64,000 nucleotides of DNA from Terriglobia bacterium (GCA_009838515.1 VXRL01000027.1:53998-117997); one strand, 5' to 3'. Positions 1 through 8,980 are shown, numbered from the stretch's first letter. Made by a program: numbers and translations. The notes: generated from the sequence alone by a model not told the origin.

Positions 1-1
1 A

Positions 2-244
2 CCGGCCCGATTCCGCTTGGTCGGCGACCTGCAAGTCGAGCTCTTGCACGACTTCTTCGACGGCTTCGTGTCGCATTGCGGCGCCAATCTGCATCTGCGA
101 ATCCTGTACGGACGATCGAGCCACCACCGCGTCGAAGCGCTGTTCAAGTGCTGGGCCAAGGCCATGCGCTTCGCCTGCTCTAGGGACGCTCGACTCAAGG
201 ATCAGCTTCCGAGCACCAAGGGCGTGCTGGCAAAAGGGGCCTGA
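2..244 (+). CDS. hisB: Imidazoleglycerol-phosphate dehydratase, C-terminal part
   Basis: The 5' end lies outside the window. The visible 80 residues match the end of HisB, which dehydrates imidazoleglycerol phosphate to imidazoleacetol phosphate in histidine synthesis. The metal-binding segment is visible as [13 protein letters not shown], and the chain closes with the family's STKGVL signature a few residues before the stop. Only one base separates its stop from the GTG of hisH, so the genes are surely cotranscribed. The product is firmly identified; whether it is fused to a HisB-N phosphatase domain cannot be seen. Confidence 0.93.
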   Translation, partial: PARFRLVGDLQVELLHDFFDGFVSHCGANLHLRILYGRSSHHRVEALFKCWAKAMRFACSRDARLKDQLPSTKGVLAKGA

Positions 245-245
245 A

Positions 246-857
246 GTGACCGCGGTGTTCGATTACGGAGCCGGAAACCTGCGCTCGGTTGCCAACACGC
301 TGGAGAGCGTGGCCGCACCGTTCCGCATCGTCTCTGATGCAGCCGGGCTCGAGTCCGCGGCCCGCATCATCCTGCCGGGAGTCGGCCACTACGGCCAATT
401 GCTGCGATCCTTGGACCGCCTGCGAGTGCGCGCGACGCTGCGCGAGCGGATCGCGGCCGGAGTGCCGTTCCTCGGAATCTGTCTCGGACTGCAAGCCCTG
501 TTCGACAGCAGCGAGGAGGCGCCCGAGCGAGGGCTGGGAATCTATCCGGGCCGCGTGGTGCGCTTTCCTTCCGACGCGCGGGTGCCGCACATGGGCTGGA
601 ATCGCCTCGAAGTGCAGGGCGAATCGCTGCTTCTGCGCGAGATTGGGGCGGAGCCATACGTGTACTTCGCCAACAGCTACTACGTGCCCGCGTCCGACGC
701 GGACGGACACGCTGCCGCGCTATGCAGCTATGCGGAGAGGAGCTTTTGCGCCGCTCTCGAACGCGGCAACGTGTTCGGCGTGCAATTCCACCCGGAGAAG
801 TCGGGCCCTCTCGGGCAGCGCATTGTGCGCAACTTCCTAGAAGCCGAGCCATGCTGA
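246..857 (+). CDS. hisH: Imidazole glycerol phosphate synthase, glutaminase subunit
   Basis: HisH releases ammonia from glutamine and passes it to HisF, which forms imidazole glycerol phosphate and AICAR. The 203-residue chain is of normal length. The class I amidotransferase triad is visible: Cys79 in GICLGLQ, and His182 and Glu184 in [11 protein letters not shown]. The N-terminus starts directly with the glutaminase fold ([12 protein letters not shown]). The start is GTG one base after hisB. Its end overlaps hisF by seven bases, a coupling suited to a 1:1 complex. Confidence 0.96.
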   Translation: MTAVFDYGAGNLRSVANTLESVAAPFRIVSDAAGLESAARIILPGVGHYGQLLRSLDRLRVRATLRERIAAGVPFLGICLGLQALFDSSEEAPERGLGIYPGRVVRFPSDARVPHMGWNRLEVQGESLLLREIGAEPYVYFANSYYVPASDADGHAAALCSYAERSFCAALERGNVFGVQFHPEKSGPLGQRIVRNFLEAEPC

Positions 858-1630
858 CCAGACGCATCATCCCGTGCCTCGACGTCACGGGAGGCCGGGT
901 GGTCAAGGGCGTGAACTTCGTCGGCCTGCAGGACGCCGGCGACCCCGTCGAGCTCAGCGCGCGCTACAACGAGGACGGTGCCGACGAGCTGGTGTTCTTG
1001 GACATCACCGCATCGAGCGATCATCGCGACACGATGGTGGACGTGGTGCTGCGGACAGCTCGCAAGGTGTTTATCCCGTTGACTGTCGGGGGAGGGATTC
1101 GATCCGTGGCCGATGCGCGCAAGATCCTGATGGCCGGGGCGGACAAGGTCTCGGTGAACACGGCCGCGGTGGAGCGCCCCCCGCTGATACGGGAACTCTC
1201 CGAGGAATTCGGAGCGCAAGCAGTGGTGCTAGCGATCGATGCCCGCCGCCAAGAGCCGGGGCGCTGGAGTGTCAACACGTACGGTGGCCGCAAGGACACC
1301 GGGATCGACGCGGTAGGGTGGGCTCGGGAGGGCGAGTCCACGGGAGCGGGCGAAATCCTGCTGACGTCGATGGATGCGGACGGGACCAAGGATGGCTTCG
1401 ACTGCGAGCTGACCCGCAGCATCGCGGAGGCAACGCGCATACCGGTCATTGCGAGCGGCGGCGGCGGCGTACCGCGGGACTTTGTGGATGTCCTGACCGA
1501 GGGCTGCGCAGACGCGGCACTGGCAGCCTCGATCTTTCACTACGGCACGTACACGTCAAACGGCTTGAAGGGCATCCTCGCAAAGGCAGGGATTCCGGTG
1601 CGCCTGCTGGAGCAAGTCGAGAAGAGCTGA
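851..1630 (+). CDS. hisF: Imidazole glycerol phosphate synthase, cyclase subunit
   Basis: HisF is a (beta/alpha)8 barrel that uses ammonia from HisH to close the imidazole ring. The ATG at 851 gives 259 residues starting [20 protein letters not shown], with the first catalytic aspartate at residue 11; a longer reading upstream would only run through hisH. Phosphate-binding glycine loops are visible (TVGGGIRS near residue 80, ASGGGG near residue 200). It overlaps the end of hisH and is followed by about 115 bases before hisA. Confidence 0.96.
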   Translation: MLTRRIIPCLDVTGGRVVKGVNFVGLQDAGDPVELSARYNEDGADELVFLDITASSDHRDTMVDVVLRTARKVFIPLTVGGGIRSVADARKILMAGADKVSVNTAAVERPPLIRELSEEFGAQAVVLAIDARRQEPGRWSVNTYGGRKDTGIDAVGWAREGESTGAGEILLTSMDADGTKDGFDCELTRSIAEATRIPVIASGGGGVPRDFVDVLTEGCADAALAASIFHYGTYTSNGLKGILAKAGIPVRLLEQVEKS

Positions 1631-1746
1631 GTGCGACGCGATCCGGACCGGCACGGTTCTACGCCCGCAACCTTCGTGGCCTCGGCGGGTTTGGATAAGC
1701 TGGAACCTGTTTCGGGCCGCAGGCCGAGCAGTGTGCGCACCGGATC

Positions 1747-2469
1747 ATGATCATTCCCTGCATCGACCTAATGGATGGGAAGGTCGTCCAGCTCGTCCGG
1801 GGCCGGGAGAAGGCCCTTGAGGGCGAATCTCCCGACACCATGCTGGAGCGCTTTTCGGCGTTCCCGGTCATCCAGGTGATCGATCTGGACCAAGCGATTG
1901 GGCAGGGTTCGAACCTGCCCATCGTGCGGCGCATCGCTGGCCGAGCCCGCACTTGGGTGGGTGGTGGCGTCAGGACTTTGGAACGTGCCGAAGACCTGGT
2001 CCGCAGCGGCGCCGAGCGGGTCATCGTCGGCACTGCAGCTTTTTGTGACAACGGTCCAAACAGCGATTTCCTTGAGGCCCTTGCCCGCAGCATCGGACCC
2101 GAGCGACTGATCGTTTCGTTGGATTCCATGAACGGCCGCATCGTCATCAGGGGCTGGCGCGAATCCACGGCCCTCACGGCCGAAGAGGTCGTTTCCCGCT
2201 TCGAGCCGTACTGCGGCGCGTTCCTGTGCACCTACGTCGACAAGGAGGGCACGATGCAGGGCACTGACTTGGAGTGGTACCGCCGGCTGCGGGCGGCGAC
2301 GGACCACGAGATCACGGCCGCGGGGGGGATCGCCAGCATTTCAGAGATCCGTGCGCTTGTCGATATCGGAGTGCATGCGGCCTTGGGCATGGCGGTCTAT
2401 ACCGGGCACCTCAAGCTTGACGAACTGGCCGAGCTACAGCGCCTGAGCACCGGCTCGGCAGCACGCTGA
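1747..2469 (+). CDS. hisA: Phosphoribosylformimino-5-aminoimidazole carboxamide ribotide isomerase
   Basis: HisA performs the Amadori rearrangement of ProFAR to PRFAR, the substrate of HisF/HisH. The 240-residue chain begins MIIPCIDLMDGKVVQL, with catalytic Asp7 and the second catalytic aspartate at residue 126 in VSLDSMNG; both half-barrel phosphate loops (VGGGVRT, AAGGIAS) are present. The local order is hisB-hisH-hisF-hisA rather than the common hisH-hisA-hisF, and a gap of about 115 bases precedes it. A PriA-type bifunctional enzyme cannot be excluded by eye, but the chain reads as ordinary HisA. Confidence 0.94.
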   Translation: MIIPCIDLMDGKVVQLVRGREKALEGESPDTMLERFSAFPVIQVIDLDQAIGQGSNLPIVRRIAGRARTWVGGGVRTLERAEDLVRSGAERVIVGTAAFCDNGPNSDFLEALARSIGPERLIVSLDSMNGRIVIRGWRESTALTAEEVVSRFEPYCGAFLCTYVDKEGTMQGTDLEWYRRLRAATDHEITAAGGIASISEIRALVDIGVHAALGMAVYTGHLKLDELAELQRLSTGSAAR

Positions 2470-2534
2470 TCCGGCCGCGTTAGCGCGAGTCCGAGACCGC
2501 CGCGCCGCCTGCTCACGATGTTCGTCCGATTGTC

Positions 2535-2563
2535 GTAACCTGAATTGCTACAGTTGCGCCTAA
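2535..2563 (+). promoter_or_regulatory. Possible ECF-sigma-type promoter before the sigma operon
   Basis: Upstream of the ECF sigma gene the sequence shows GTAACC (2535-2540), a 17-base spacer and GCCTAA (2558-2563). The AAC core at -35 and CTA-like -10 resemble promoters used by ECF sigma factors, which often autoregulate. This is a match by eye to a loose consensus, so confidence is low. Confidence 0.3.
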
Positions 2564-2611
2564 ATGCTTGGAGCAAACAACACAGGCGCCGCTCGCAACG
2601 GCTGCCCCTGA

Positions 2612-3229
2612 ATGCTGGTTGAACCCGAGACGATCAAGAAGGCTCAGTCGGGCGACGACGAGGCCTTCGGCGAGATCATCCGCGCGTACAGGAAGCGAAT
2701 TCTGGGCACGGTTTACAGGATGATCAGTCGCGGGGACGACGTCGAAGATGTCGGGCAGGAGGTATTTGTCCGACTCTACGACTCGATCAGCCAGCTCAGG
2801 ACGCCGCAGGTGTTCGAGCCGTGGCTCTACCGCCTGACCGTCAACGCCTGCTACGACTACCTGCGCCGCAAGCGCCGGGAGATCGATGTCAGGATGGCGG
2901 ACTTGAGCGAGGAGCAGATCGTAGCGATCGACGCTGCGTTGAGCGGACGGAGGGCGATCGACGACAGTCACAAAGCGGGTGCCAAGGAACTGCTGGAGGT
3001 GGTGCTTGGCCGGGTCTCGAAAGAGGACCGGATGCTGCTGGTGCTCAAGGAGATCGAGGGCCTGTCCCTCAAGGAGTTGAGCAGCGTGTACAAGGTCAAC
3101 ACCAACGTCTTGAAGGTGCGGCTCTTCCGCGCCCGCAAGCGGGCGCTAAAGGCATACGGAAAGATCACCGAGGAAGCCAGCCAACGCTTGGCGCAAACGG
3201 AGGGAGACAGACATGAAGACCAGCCATGA
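2612..3229 (+). CDS. ECF-type RNA polymerase sigma factor
   Basis: This 205-residue protein has the two-domain layout of an extracytoplasmic-function sigma factor. Region 2 spans about residues 20-90, with the core-binding segment DVEDVGQEVFVRLY and the -10-recognition stretch ending YDYLRRKRRE. Region 4 spans about residues 130-185, with the helix-turn-helix EGLSLKELSSVYKVNTNVLK. It would direct RNA polymerase to a small regulon. Its last 17 bases overlap the next gene, which encodes a short membrane protein of anti-sigma layout. No clear Shine-Dalgarno precedes the ATG. The signal it answers is unknown. Confidence 0.92.
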   Translation: MLVEPETIKKAQSGDDEAFGEIIRAYRKRILGTVYRMISRGDDVEDVGQEVFVRLYDSISQLRTPQVFEPWLYRLTVNACYDYLRRKRREIDVRMADLSEEQIVAIDAALSGRRAIDDSHKAGAKELLEVVLGRVSKEDRMLLVLKEIEGLSLKELSSVYKVNTNVLKVRLFRARKRALKAYGKITEEASQRLAQTEGDRHEDQP

Positions 3230-3557
3230 CGAGCTATTGGATCGATTGTTCTCCGTCTACCGCGAGATGATGGTGGCTTTTGAACCCGGCCCCTCATTCG
3301 TCGCCGAAGTCTGGGACACGATCAGGACCCGGAACGAGGAACAGAGCGGCTGGGCCGCCGACCTAGTCGCGTGGGCCCCGCGCCTGGCGCTCTCGGCAGT
3401 GGCCATCGCCGGCCTGCTGGTCGGCTTCCACTGGACGCAGGCCAGCCAGCGTGACGAGTCCGAGTTGCTCAACGCGACCTACGTGGACACGCTCGCGCTC
3501 GATTCCATGGACGAGCATGACGGCGCGGTGTGGGTGGTTGCCAGGTACGGTCAATGA
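3213..3557 (+). CDS. Probable membrane anti-sigma factor
   Basis: This 114-residue protein has a cytoplasmic N-terminal part of about 50 residues, one membrane segment (about residues 52-70, LALSAVAIAGLLVGF) and a short acidic external tail. This layout, together with overlap of an ECF sigma gene and a strong GGAGGGAG ribosome site, suggests an anti-sigma factor. There is no HxxxCxxC zinc motif, so it is not a ZAS-domain protein, and I recognise no known anti-sigma fold; the role is inferred from context. It ends in an ATGA overlap with the next gene. Confidence 0.6.
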   Translation: MKTSHDELLDRLFSVYREMMVAFEPGPSFVAEVWDTIRTRNEEQSGWAADLVAWAPRLALSAVAIAGLLVGFHWTQASQRDESELLNATYVDTLALDSMDEHDGAVWVVARYGQ

Positions 3558-3973
3558 CGATTCAGAAGCCCAAGAGGCGGGCGCTCCTCGCGCTCGCTTC
3601 AGTGTGCGTGGCCGGTGCGGCTCTCGGAGCTGCCGGGGTCTACTCGTACACGGTCCGCGGCGGCCCAGGCAGGAACCTCGCGCCCGCCGAGTACCGGATG
3701 CGCCTGCTCAACCACCTGACCGAGAATTTGGAACTCGATATTGAGCAGCGCGAGCAGATCGCCACAATCCTCGACGAAATCGGCGAGCGCTACCAGTCTG
3801 TCAGGGAAGCGATCGAGCCCGAGCTGGAGGCGATCCGCCGCCAGCGCGCAGATCGCATCATGTCGGTGCTGTACGAAGACCAGCAGGTCAAGTACGAGAA
3901 GATTCTTGAGGAGCGCCGGCGGAGACGCGAACAAAGCCACGCCGACGCCCTCCGCCAGCTCCGCCGGCACTGA
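3554..3973 (+). CDS. Spy/CpxP-like periplasmic stress protein
   Basis: The 139-residue product begins with a basic stretch and a hydrophobic segment (residues 11-32) that could be a signal peptide or anchor. The rest is strongly helical and charged: LNHLTENLELDIEQREQIA, a long Glu/Arg helix and LEERRRRREQ near the end. LTxxLxLxxxQxxxI followed by a charged helix is the pattern of LTXXQ proteins such as Spy and CpxP, and of CnrX-type sensors. It is translationally coupled to the anti-sigma-like gene, so it may be the periplasmic sensor of the sigma pathway. That role is inferred. Confidence 0.6.
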   Translation: MTIQKPKRRALLALASVCVAGAALGAAGVYSYTVRGGPGRNLAPAEYRMRLLNHLTENLELDIEQREQIATILDEIGERYQSVREAIEPELEAIRRQRADRIMSVLYEDQQVKYEKILEERRRRREQSHADALRQLRRH

Positions 3974-3984
3974 GCCCGTCCGGG

Positions 3985-4404
3985 TCACATTCGCTCGAGG
4001 CACCCGCGGAGCAGTTCGCGTTCGCCTTCGTGAGCGAGTTCGTCAAGGGCTTCAGCCGGCTTGAGCCAAGTCATCCTGATCACTTCCTCCGAAGGCCGGA
4101 ACGCCCCTTCGGCGACCGCGAACATGTCGAAGTAGACGACGACCTTGGGCCTGTCGCCGACGTGATAGTGGAGCAGCCCGGCGAAGCCTGCGATCTCGGC
4201 CTCGCAGCCGGTTTCCTCGAGCACTTCGCGAACGGCCGCCTGCTCCCAGCCTTCCGCCGGGTCCAGCTTGCCCTTGGGCAAGCAGCACTCGCTGGGCACG
4301 TAGCGGTCCCGGTAGATCACCGCGAGCTCGCGGCGGCCGCGATCTCGCCATACGATCCCGCCGGCCGCGCGGACAGGACCGCCCGCCTTGGATCCGCTCG
4401 GCAT
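3985..4404 (-). CDS. Nudix hydrolase
   Basis: This 139-residue protein carries a perfect Nudix box, GKLDPAEGWEQAAVREVLEE followed by TGC (about residues 45-67), with the REVLEE glutamates that bind Mg2+. Such enzymes hydrolyse nucleoside diphosphates linked to another group. The start AAGGIVWR and the absence of extra domains resemble MutT/Ap4A hydrolase-like members, but the substrate cannot be named. It lies seven bases after gpmI on the same strand and converges with the Spy-like gene 11 bases away. Confidence 0.88.
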   Translation of the reverse strand: MPSGSKAGGPVRAAGGIVWRDRGRRELAVIYRDRYVPSECCLPKGKLDPAEGWEQAAVREVLEETGCEAEIAGFAGLLHYHVGDRPKVVVYFDMFAVAEGAFRPSEEVIRMTWLKPAEALDELAHEGERELLRGCLERM

Positions 4405-4411
4405 GCGCGAG

Positions 4412-5953
4412 TCAGCCCTCCTCCCGCAGGTCGCGGCCAGTCATTTCGGTCGGCTGGCCGACGCCGAGGCACCCAAGGATCGTGGGGGAGATATCGCGCA
4501 GGGAGCCCCCTGCAGAGAGTCCCCCGCGATAGTTGCCAGCCAAGATCAGCGGCACCGGGAACGTGGTGTGATACGTATGCGGGGCGCCGGTCTCCGGATC
4601 GACCATCAGGTCGGCGTTGCCGTGGTCGGCTGTCACGATCCACTGTCCGCCGCGGATCTTCAGCGCCCGCTCGATCCGATCCAAGCAGCTGTCGACAGTT
4701 TCGCAGGCGCGCACGGCGGCCTCGATCACACCTGTGTGCCCGACCATGTCGCCGTTGGCGAAATTGACCACGATGAGTTCGAACGAGCCGCTCTCGATGC
4801 CGCGCACGACCGCATCGCAGACGCCGGCAGCGCTCATCTCGGGTTGCAGGTCGTAGGTCGCCACCTTCGGCGACGGCACCAGTTCCCGCTCCTCGCCGGC
4901 ATAGGGCTGCTCGCGGCCGCCGTTGAAGAAGTAGGTCACGTGCGGGTATTTCTCGGTCTCCGCCACGCGCAGGTTGCTCCAGCCCAGGTCCGCACAGAGC
5001 TCGCCCAGGATGCGATCGGGAAACTGCGGCTCGAGGACCACGTTGTAAGGGTAGTCCTTTTCGTACCTCGTCATCGTTACAAACACGAGGTCCGCGGGCA
5101 GCCCGGCACGGCTGATGCCTGCTAGCTGGGGGTCGTTCAGCGCACTTGTCAGCTGCCGCGCCCGATCGGCTCGGAAATTGAAGAAGACCGCGGCCTGCCG
5201 GCTGCCGATCCGCCCAACCGGAGCGCCTTGGGCGTCTGTCACGACGATCGGTTCGATGAATTCATCGGTGACCCCGGCCGCATACGAGGCCTCCAAGCCC
5301 GCGATGGGATCTTGGGTCCCGTGCCCCCGCCCGTCCAGCAACGCGCGCATGGCTCGCTCGGTGCGCTCCCAGCGCCGGTCTCGATCCATCGCGTAGTAGC
5401 GCCCGCAAACGGTGGCCAGGCGCCCGCAGCCCAAGCGCTGCATGAAGGCCAACAGCTCAGCGACGTGGCCCGCTCCGCTCTGAGGAGGGGTGTCACGCCC
5501 GTCGGTGAAAGCGTGTACGAAGACATTCCTGACTTGCTGGCGCTTGGCCGCTTCCAGCAAGGAGTACAAGTGGCTGGCCTGGGAGTGGACGCCGCCATCG
5601 CTGAGCAACCCCAACAGGTGCAGCGCGCCGCCATTGCGGGATCGGTCCCATACCGAAGCCAAGGCCGGGTTGCGGTCAAACGCGCCGTCCTGCGCCATTG
5701 CGTCGATGCGGGTGATGTCCATCTGCACGATGCGCCCGGATCCGATGTTGAGGTGTCCGACTTCGCTGTTGCCCATCTGTCCGACGGGCAGGCCCACATA
5801 GGGCCCGTCGGTGCGGATGTAGGTGTGCGGGTTCTCCGCCCAGAGGCGGTCGAACGTCGGCGTGCGCGCCATCGCGACCGCATTGTTGGCGGGGTCGGGG
5901 TTGTGGCCCCAACCGTCCATGATCGTCAGCACCAGTGGCTTGGAGAATCCCAT
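4412..5953 (-). CDS. gpmI: 2,3-bisphosphoglycerate-independent phosphoglycerate mutase
   Basis: GpmI interconverts 3- and 2-phosphoglycerate in glycolysis and gluconeogenesis through a phosphoserine intermediate and two Mn2+ ions. The 513-residue length is typical. Visible active-site elements are Asp13 in TIMDGWG, nucleophile Ser63 in GQMGNSEVGHLNIG, the HAFTDGRDT loop, the RADRARQL segment and the late metal site VTADHGNAD near residue 445. It leads a two-gene unit with the Nudix hydrolase. Confidence 0.96.
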   Translation of the reverse strand: MGFSKPLVLTIMDGWGHNPDPANNAVAMARTPTFDRLWAENPHTYIRTDGPYVGLPVGQMGNSEVGHLNIGSGRIVQMDITRIDAMAQDGAFDRNPALASVWDRSRNGGALHLLGLLSDGGVHSQASHLYSLLEAAKRQQVRNVFVHAFTDGRDTPPQSGAGHVAELLAFMQRLGCGRLATVCGRYYAMDRDRRWERTERAMRALLDGRGHGTQDPIAGLEASYAAGVTDEFIEPIVVTDAQGAPVGRIGSRQAAVFFNFRADRARQLTSALNDPQLAGISRAGLPADLVFVTMTRYEKDYPYNVVLEPQFPDRILGELCADLGWSNLRVAETEKYPHVTYFFNGGREQPYAGEERELVPSPKVATYDLQPEMSAAGVCDAVVRGIESGSFELIVVNFANGDMVGHTGVIEAAVRACETVDSCLDRIERALKIRGGQWIVTADHGNADLMVDPETGAPHTYHTTFPVPLILAGNYRGGLSAGGSLRDISPTILGCLGVGQPTEMTGRDLREEG

Positions 5954-6062
5954 CGAGCCCCTTTGCCTCGATTATGCCCCAGTGCGGGCCCCGGATTTTG
6001 TCCGCTGCCTCGGGGGGCTAGCCGAGCGATCCGCCCGCGCTCTGCCCATCGCTGGGACGGTG

Positions 6063-7115
6063 TCAGGCCTTTCGCCGCAGCATGCGATCCAGCGCGTCCG
6101 ATGTCTGGTAGATCAGCGCCTCGGGATAGTGCTGGTGCGGATGGAAGTACTCGAAGGTGAGATAGCCGTCGTAGCCGATCCCCTCCAGCGCGGCGATCAC
6201 CGCCGGCCAATCGGTCGTGCCGTCGAGCAGCGTGCGGAAGGTGTGGAGGTTGAACTCCTGGGTGCGCTTGTCCCACTCCTTGAGGTGAATGTTCTTGATG
6301 CGCTTGCCCAAGATCGGGATCCAGTGCTCTGGGAACTGGTACTGCATGATGTTGCCGGTATCGAAGTGCACGTTCACCGTGTCGCTGTCGAAGCCGTCGA
6401 CGAACGCCGCGACCTCCTGCGGGCTGAACAGGAAACCGTTGGCGAAGATGTTCTCGATGTTGATCGACACCCCGGCGCGCTCCGCGACCGGGATCAGTTC
6501 CTGCACGGCCTGCTTGGCGTAGCGTTCACAGACGTCATTGGACACCGGCACGGGATCCTCGAGCCACGGAGCGTATACCGCTCCCGGCACCACCAGCAGG
6601 TTGTCGCTGCCCAGCAGGGCGGCCGCTTCTGCCATCCGGCTCGCCAGCTCGATGCCCTTGGCGCGTCGGCCAGCGTCCGGGTGCGTCATCGAGTAGGGCC
6701 AGAACAGGAACGAGCAGACGCCGCTGATGGCGATTCCCGCCTCGTCGGCCATGCGCTTGACTGCCCGGATCTCGTCATCGGACGATTCCGCGGAGAACTC
6801 TCCCTCGAGGTTGAAGTTCGGCTCGACCGCGTCGAAGCCGGCATCGGCCGCGATCTGGAAGCACTCCCGCAGCGACCACTTGTCCGGGTACGGGAAGGCC
6901 CACAGGTTGATCGACTTCTTCATCCCGCGCACCGGATCGCTCGGCGAAGATGCTTGCGCAGCCGGCGCGAGGGTTCCTGCCAGGCCTTGGCGGGCTAGGA
7001 AGGCTGGCCCGAAGAAGGCCGAGTAAGCGAGCAGCTCGCGACGGCCGGGGGCGCTGCTGCCGAGATCTCGCTTCGATGTTCCGCGCTGAATTCGATCTGA
7101 AGGTCTCACAGCCAT
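6063..7115 (-). CDS. Tat-exported sugar phosphate isomerase/epimerase-family protein
   Basis: The 350-residue protein belongs to the xylose isomerase-like TIM barrel group (AP endonuclease 2 fold). It starts with a Tat-type leader: a basic N-region, RRELLAYSAFFGPAFLA at about residues 25-41, then an Ala-rich cleavage region. Barrel metal-binding residues are likely in FDAVEPNF, SINIENIF, NVHFDTGN and YLTFEYFHP. Hydroxypyruvate isomerases and sugar epimerases share this fold; the substrate is unknown. A GGAGGAG ribosome site overlaps the end of the sulfatase gene, so the two are cotranscribed. Confidence 0.82.
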   Translation of the reverse strand: MAVRPSDRIQRGTSKRDLGSSAPGRRELLAYSAFFGPAFLARQGLAGTLAPAAQASSPSDPVRGMKKSINLWAFPYPDKWSLRECFQIAADAGFDAVEPNFNLEGEFSAESSDDEIRAVKRMADEAGIAISGVCSFLFWPYSMTHPDAGRRAKGIELASRMAEAAALLGSDNLLVVPGAVYAPWLEDPVPVSNDVCERYAKQAVQELIPVAERAGVSINIENIFANGFLFSPQEVAAFVDGFDSDTVNVHFDTGNIMQYQFPEHWIPILGKRIKNIHLKEWDKRTQEFNLHTFRTLLDGTTDWPAVIAALEGIGYDGYLTFEYFHPHQHYPEALIYQTSDALDRMLRRKA

Positions 7116-7121
7116 GGTCGG

Positions 7122-8513
7122 TTACTCCTCCGCGAGCCGGTCGCCTGCGGCGCGCATCCGCTCCAGCAGCCGCTTGCCGAGCTTGGCGACCACCGGCTTG
7201 ACCCGCGGATGCCGGATCAGGTTGGTGGTCTCTTCTGGATCGGCCGCGAGGTCGTAGAACTCGTCGCGCTCGGGGTTGAGGAAGTCCCGCACGAGCTTCC
7301 ATTTCGGAGTGCGCAGCATCCGCATGTGCGTGCGGCTCTGGTGGTGCGTCGAGTACTCGCCGTACAGTTCGTTGTTCCAATCGTCGGCGGTTCCGCGCAG
7401 CAGGGGCAGAAGGTTGCGGCCACGCACGATCGCACCGGCCGGAATCTCCGCCCCGGCGATCGCCGCCATCGTCGGCAGCCAGTCAAGGTTCGAGACCGTG
7501 CCCTCGATCACGGTTCCTGCCCCGACTTCGCCGGGCCACACGACCGCTGTCGGCACGCGGATCGAGCGATCCCACATGTTGGGGCGCTGGCCGTCAGGTA
7601 TGTTGGCCGTGGCCGGAGGATTGCGGGTCAGCACGTAATGCCCGTTTCCCTTGTGCCAGACGCCGCTCTCCCCCATGTTGTAGCCGTGATCGCTGGTGTA
7701 TACGATCACGGTGCTTTCGGCGAGGCCCAGCTCATCCAGCTTGGCCAGAAGGCGACCGATGTTGCGGTCCACGCTCTTGGTGCTGGCGAGGTACTCGCGC
7801 GTCATGCGGCGCACGCGCTCCAGGTCCAAGTAGGGGAAGCCAGGATTGGGGATGATCGGGTTGAGGCCGTCGAACGGCGCCCAGTCCTCGGGCGCTACCG
7901 GAAGCCAGCGCGTGTGCGGGGCCCGGTAGTGCAGAGAGAGCAGGAAGGTCTCGTCGCGGACGCGCTCGATGTACTCCAAGGCGTCCGCCGTCAGGATGTC
8001 AGCGGTAAGGCCGTCGAACTGGCGCTGCTTGCCATCCTTCTCTAGGACGGGATCTACGGGCGTCGTCCCGCCTCCCCGAAATCCCATGAAGTACTCGTAT
8101 CCCCTTTGCGTGGGATGCTGCTCGTCCAGCAAGCCGAGATGCCACTTGCCCACGAGCCCGGTGCGGTAGCCGGCATCCTTGAGCAGCCGTGGCCAGGTGA
8201 GAACGTCAGCGCCCAAGCCCATGTACGGCTCGCGCCGGGGGTTGAGCCAGTCCGTGAGGCCGACCTCGCTTCCGTAGCGGCTCGAGATCAGGCTCGCCCT
8301 CGAGGGCGAGCAAACCGGCGTGACCGTGAAAGAGTTCGGCAGGTAGGCCCCGCGCCGGAACAGCTTGTCCATGTTGGGCGTGGACGCGTGAGGGTGCCCG
8401 GCTAAGCCCAACGCCCAGCCGGCTTGGTCATCGGTGTAGACAAAGACGATATTCGGCCTCTGCGCAGCATAGAGATGCGCGGCCAGCAAGACCGCGAGAA
8501 GCAATCGGAACAC
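7122..8513 (-). CDS. Secreted sulfatase
   Basis: This 463-residue type I sulfatase has an N-terminal signal peptide (residues 1-16, ending YAAQ). The metal-binding pair Asp28-Asp29 sits in FVYTDDQ, and Cys68 in CSPSRAS is the residue converted to formylglycine by a sulfatase-maturing enzyme. Further metal and sulfate residues are visible in GLVGKWHLG and VIVYTSDHGYNMGE. It probably removes sulfate from a polysaccharide or sterol-like substrate in the periplasm. The start is GTG. It is followed at once by the exported isomerase gene, suggesting use of a sulfated sugar. No maturase gene lies nearby. Confidence 0.92.
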   Translation of the reverse strand: MFRLLLAVLLAAHLYAAQRPNIVFVYTDDQAGWALGLAGHPHASTPNMDKLFRRGAYLPNSFTVTPVCSPSRASLISSRYGSEVGLTDWLNPRREPYMGLGADVLTWPRLLKDAGYRTGLVGKWHLGLLDEQHPTQRGYEYFMGFRGGGTTPVDPVLEKDGKQRQFDGLTADILTADALEYIERVRDETFLLSLHYRAPHTRWLPVAPEDWAPFDGLNPIIPNPGFPYLDLERVRRMTREYLASTKSVDRNIGRLLAKLDELGLAESTVIVYTSDHGYNMGESGVWHKGNGHYVLTRNPPATANIPDGQRPNMWDRSIRVPTAVVWPGEVGAGTVIEGTVSNLDWLPTMAAIAGAEIPAGAIVRGRNLLPLLRGTADDWNNELYGEYSTHHQSRTHMRMLRTPKWKLVRDFLNPERDEFYDLAADPEETTNLIRHPRVKPVVAKLGKRLLERMRAAGDRLAEE

Positions 8514-8563
8514 GCAAGCTAGTTTAGCGGGAGCGGCGCAGGCTTGGAGCCGGGCGTTGGGCT

Positions 8564-8980
8564 ATGATGCAACGTATGAGACGCTCTGCTTTGCTTTGCT
8601 CCGGACTTCTGGTCATGCTAGCTCTCCTGCCTGCTGATGCCGCTGCAGGCGAGAAGAAGCTGATGCACTGCTTCGCTTTCACCGAGATCGAGGCCGCCAC
8701 GGATGCCGACTGGGCCGCCTTCATGAAGGCGACCAACGAGTTGCCCGACAAGATCGAAGGGCTCGAGAAAGTCTGGGTAGGCAAGCTGCGGCGACCGCTG
8801 CGCCAGTTCGGGCGGAACCAAGATGAGCCGAGGCTGCGCCAGTCCGGCGTCTGCATGGAGATGGCCGACGAGGCCGCGCTCGAGGTATACGCCAAGCACC
8901 CCGCCCATACGGAATGGGTCAAGGTGTACGAGAAAGTGCGAGTGGCCGGGACGACGACGTTCGATATCCTCGGCCGCTAG
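8564..8980 (+). CDS. Secreted Dabb-domain protein
   Basis: The 138-residue product has a signal peptide (about residues 1-28, ending PADAAAG) and then a single dimeric alpha/beta-barrel (Dabb) domain. Family features are MHCFAFTE at the first strand, LEKVWVGK, and the closing YAKHPAHTEWVKVYEKV helix. Dabb proteins are stress-responsive or ligand-binding with no fixed catalytic function. In-frame ATGs at 8564, 8567 and 8576 are possible; a TATGAT at 8563-8568 would favour a leaderless start at 8576. It diverges from the sulfatase gene 50 bases away. Confidence 0.78.
   Translation: MMQRMRRSALLCSGLLVMLALLPADAAAGEKKLMHCFAFTEIEAATDADWAAFMKATNELPDKIEGLEKVWVGKLRRPLRQFGRNQDEPRLRQSGVCMEMADEAALEVYAKHPAHTEWVKVYEKVRVAGTTTFDILGR

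Noticed and set aside
5823..6998. 391-residue open frame antisense to gpmI and the isomerase gene
   Set aside because: It crosses the intergenic region and reads against two clearly identified genes; the sequence has no family pattern.
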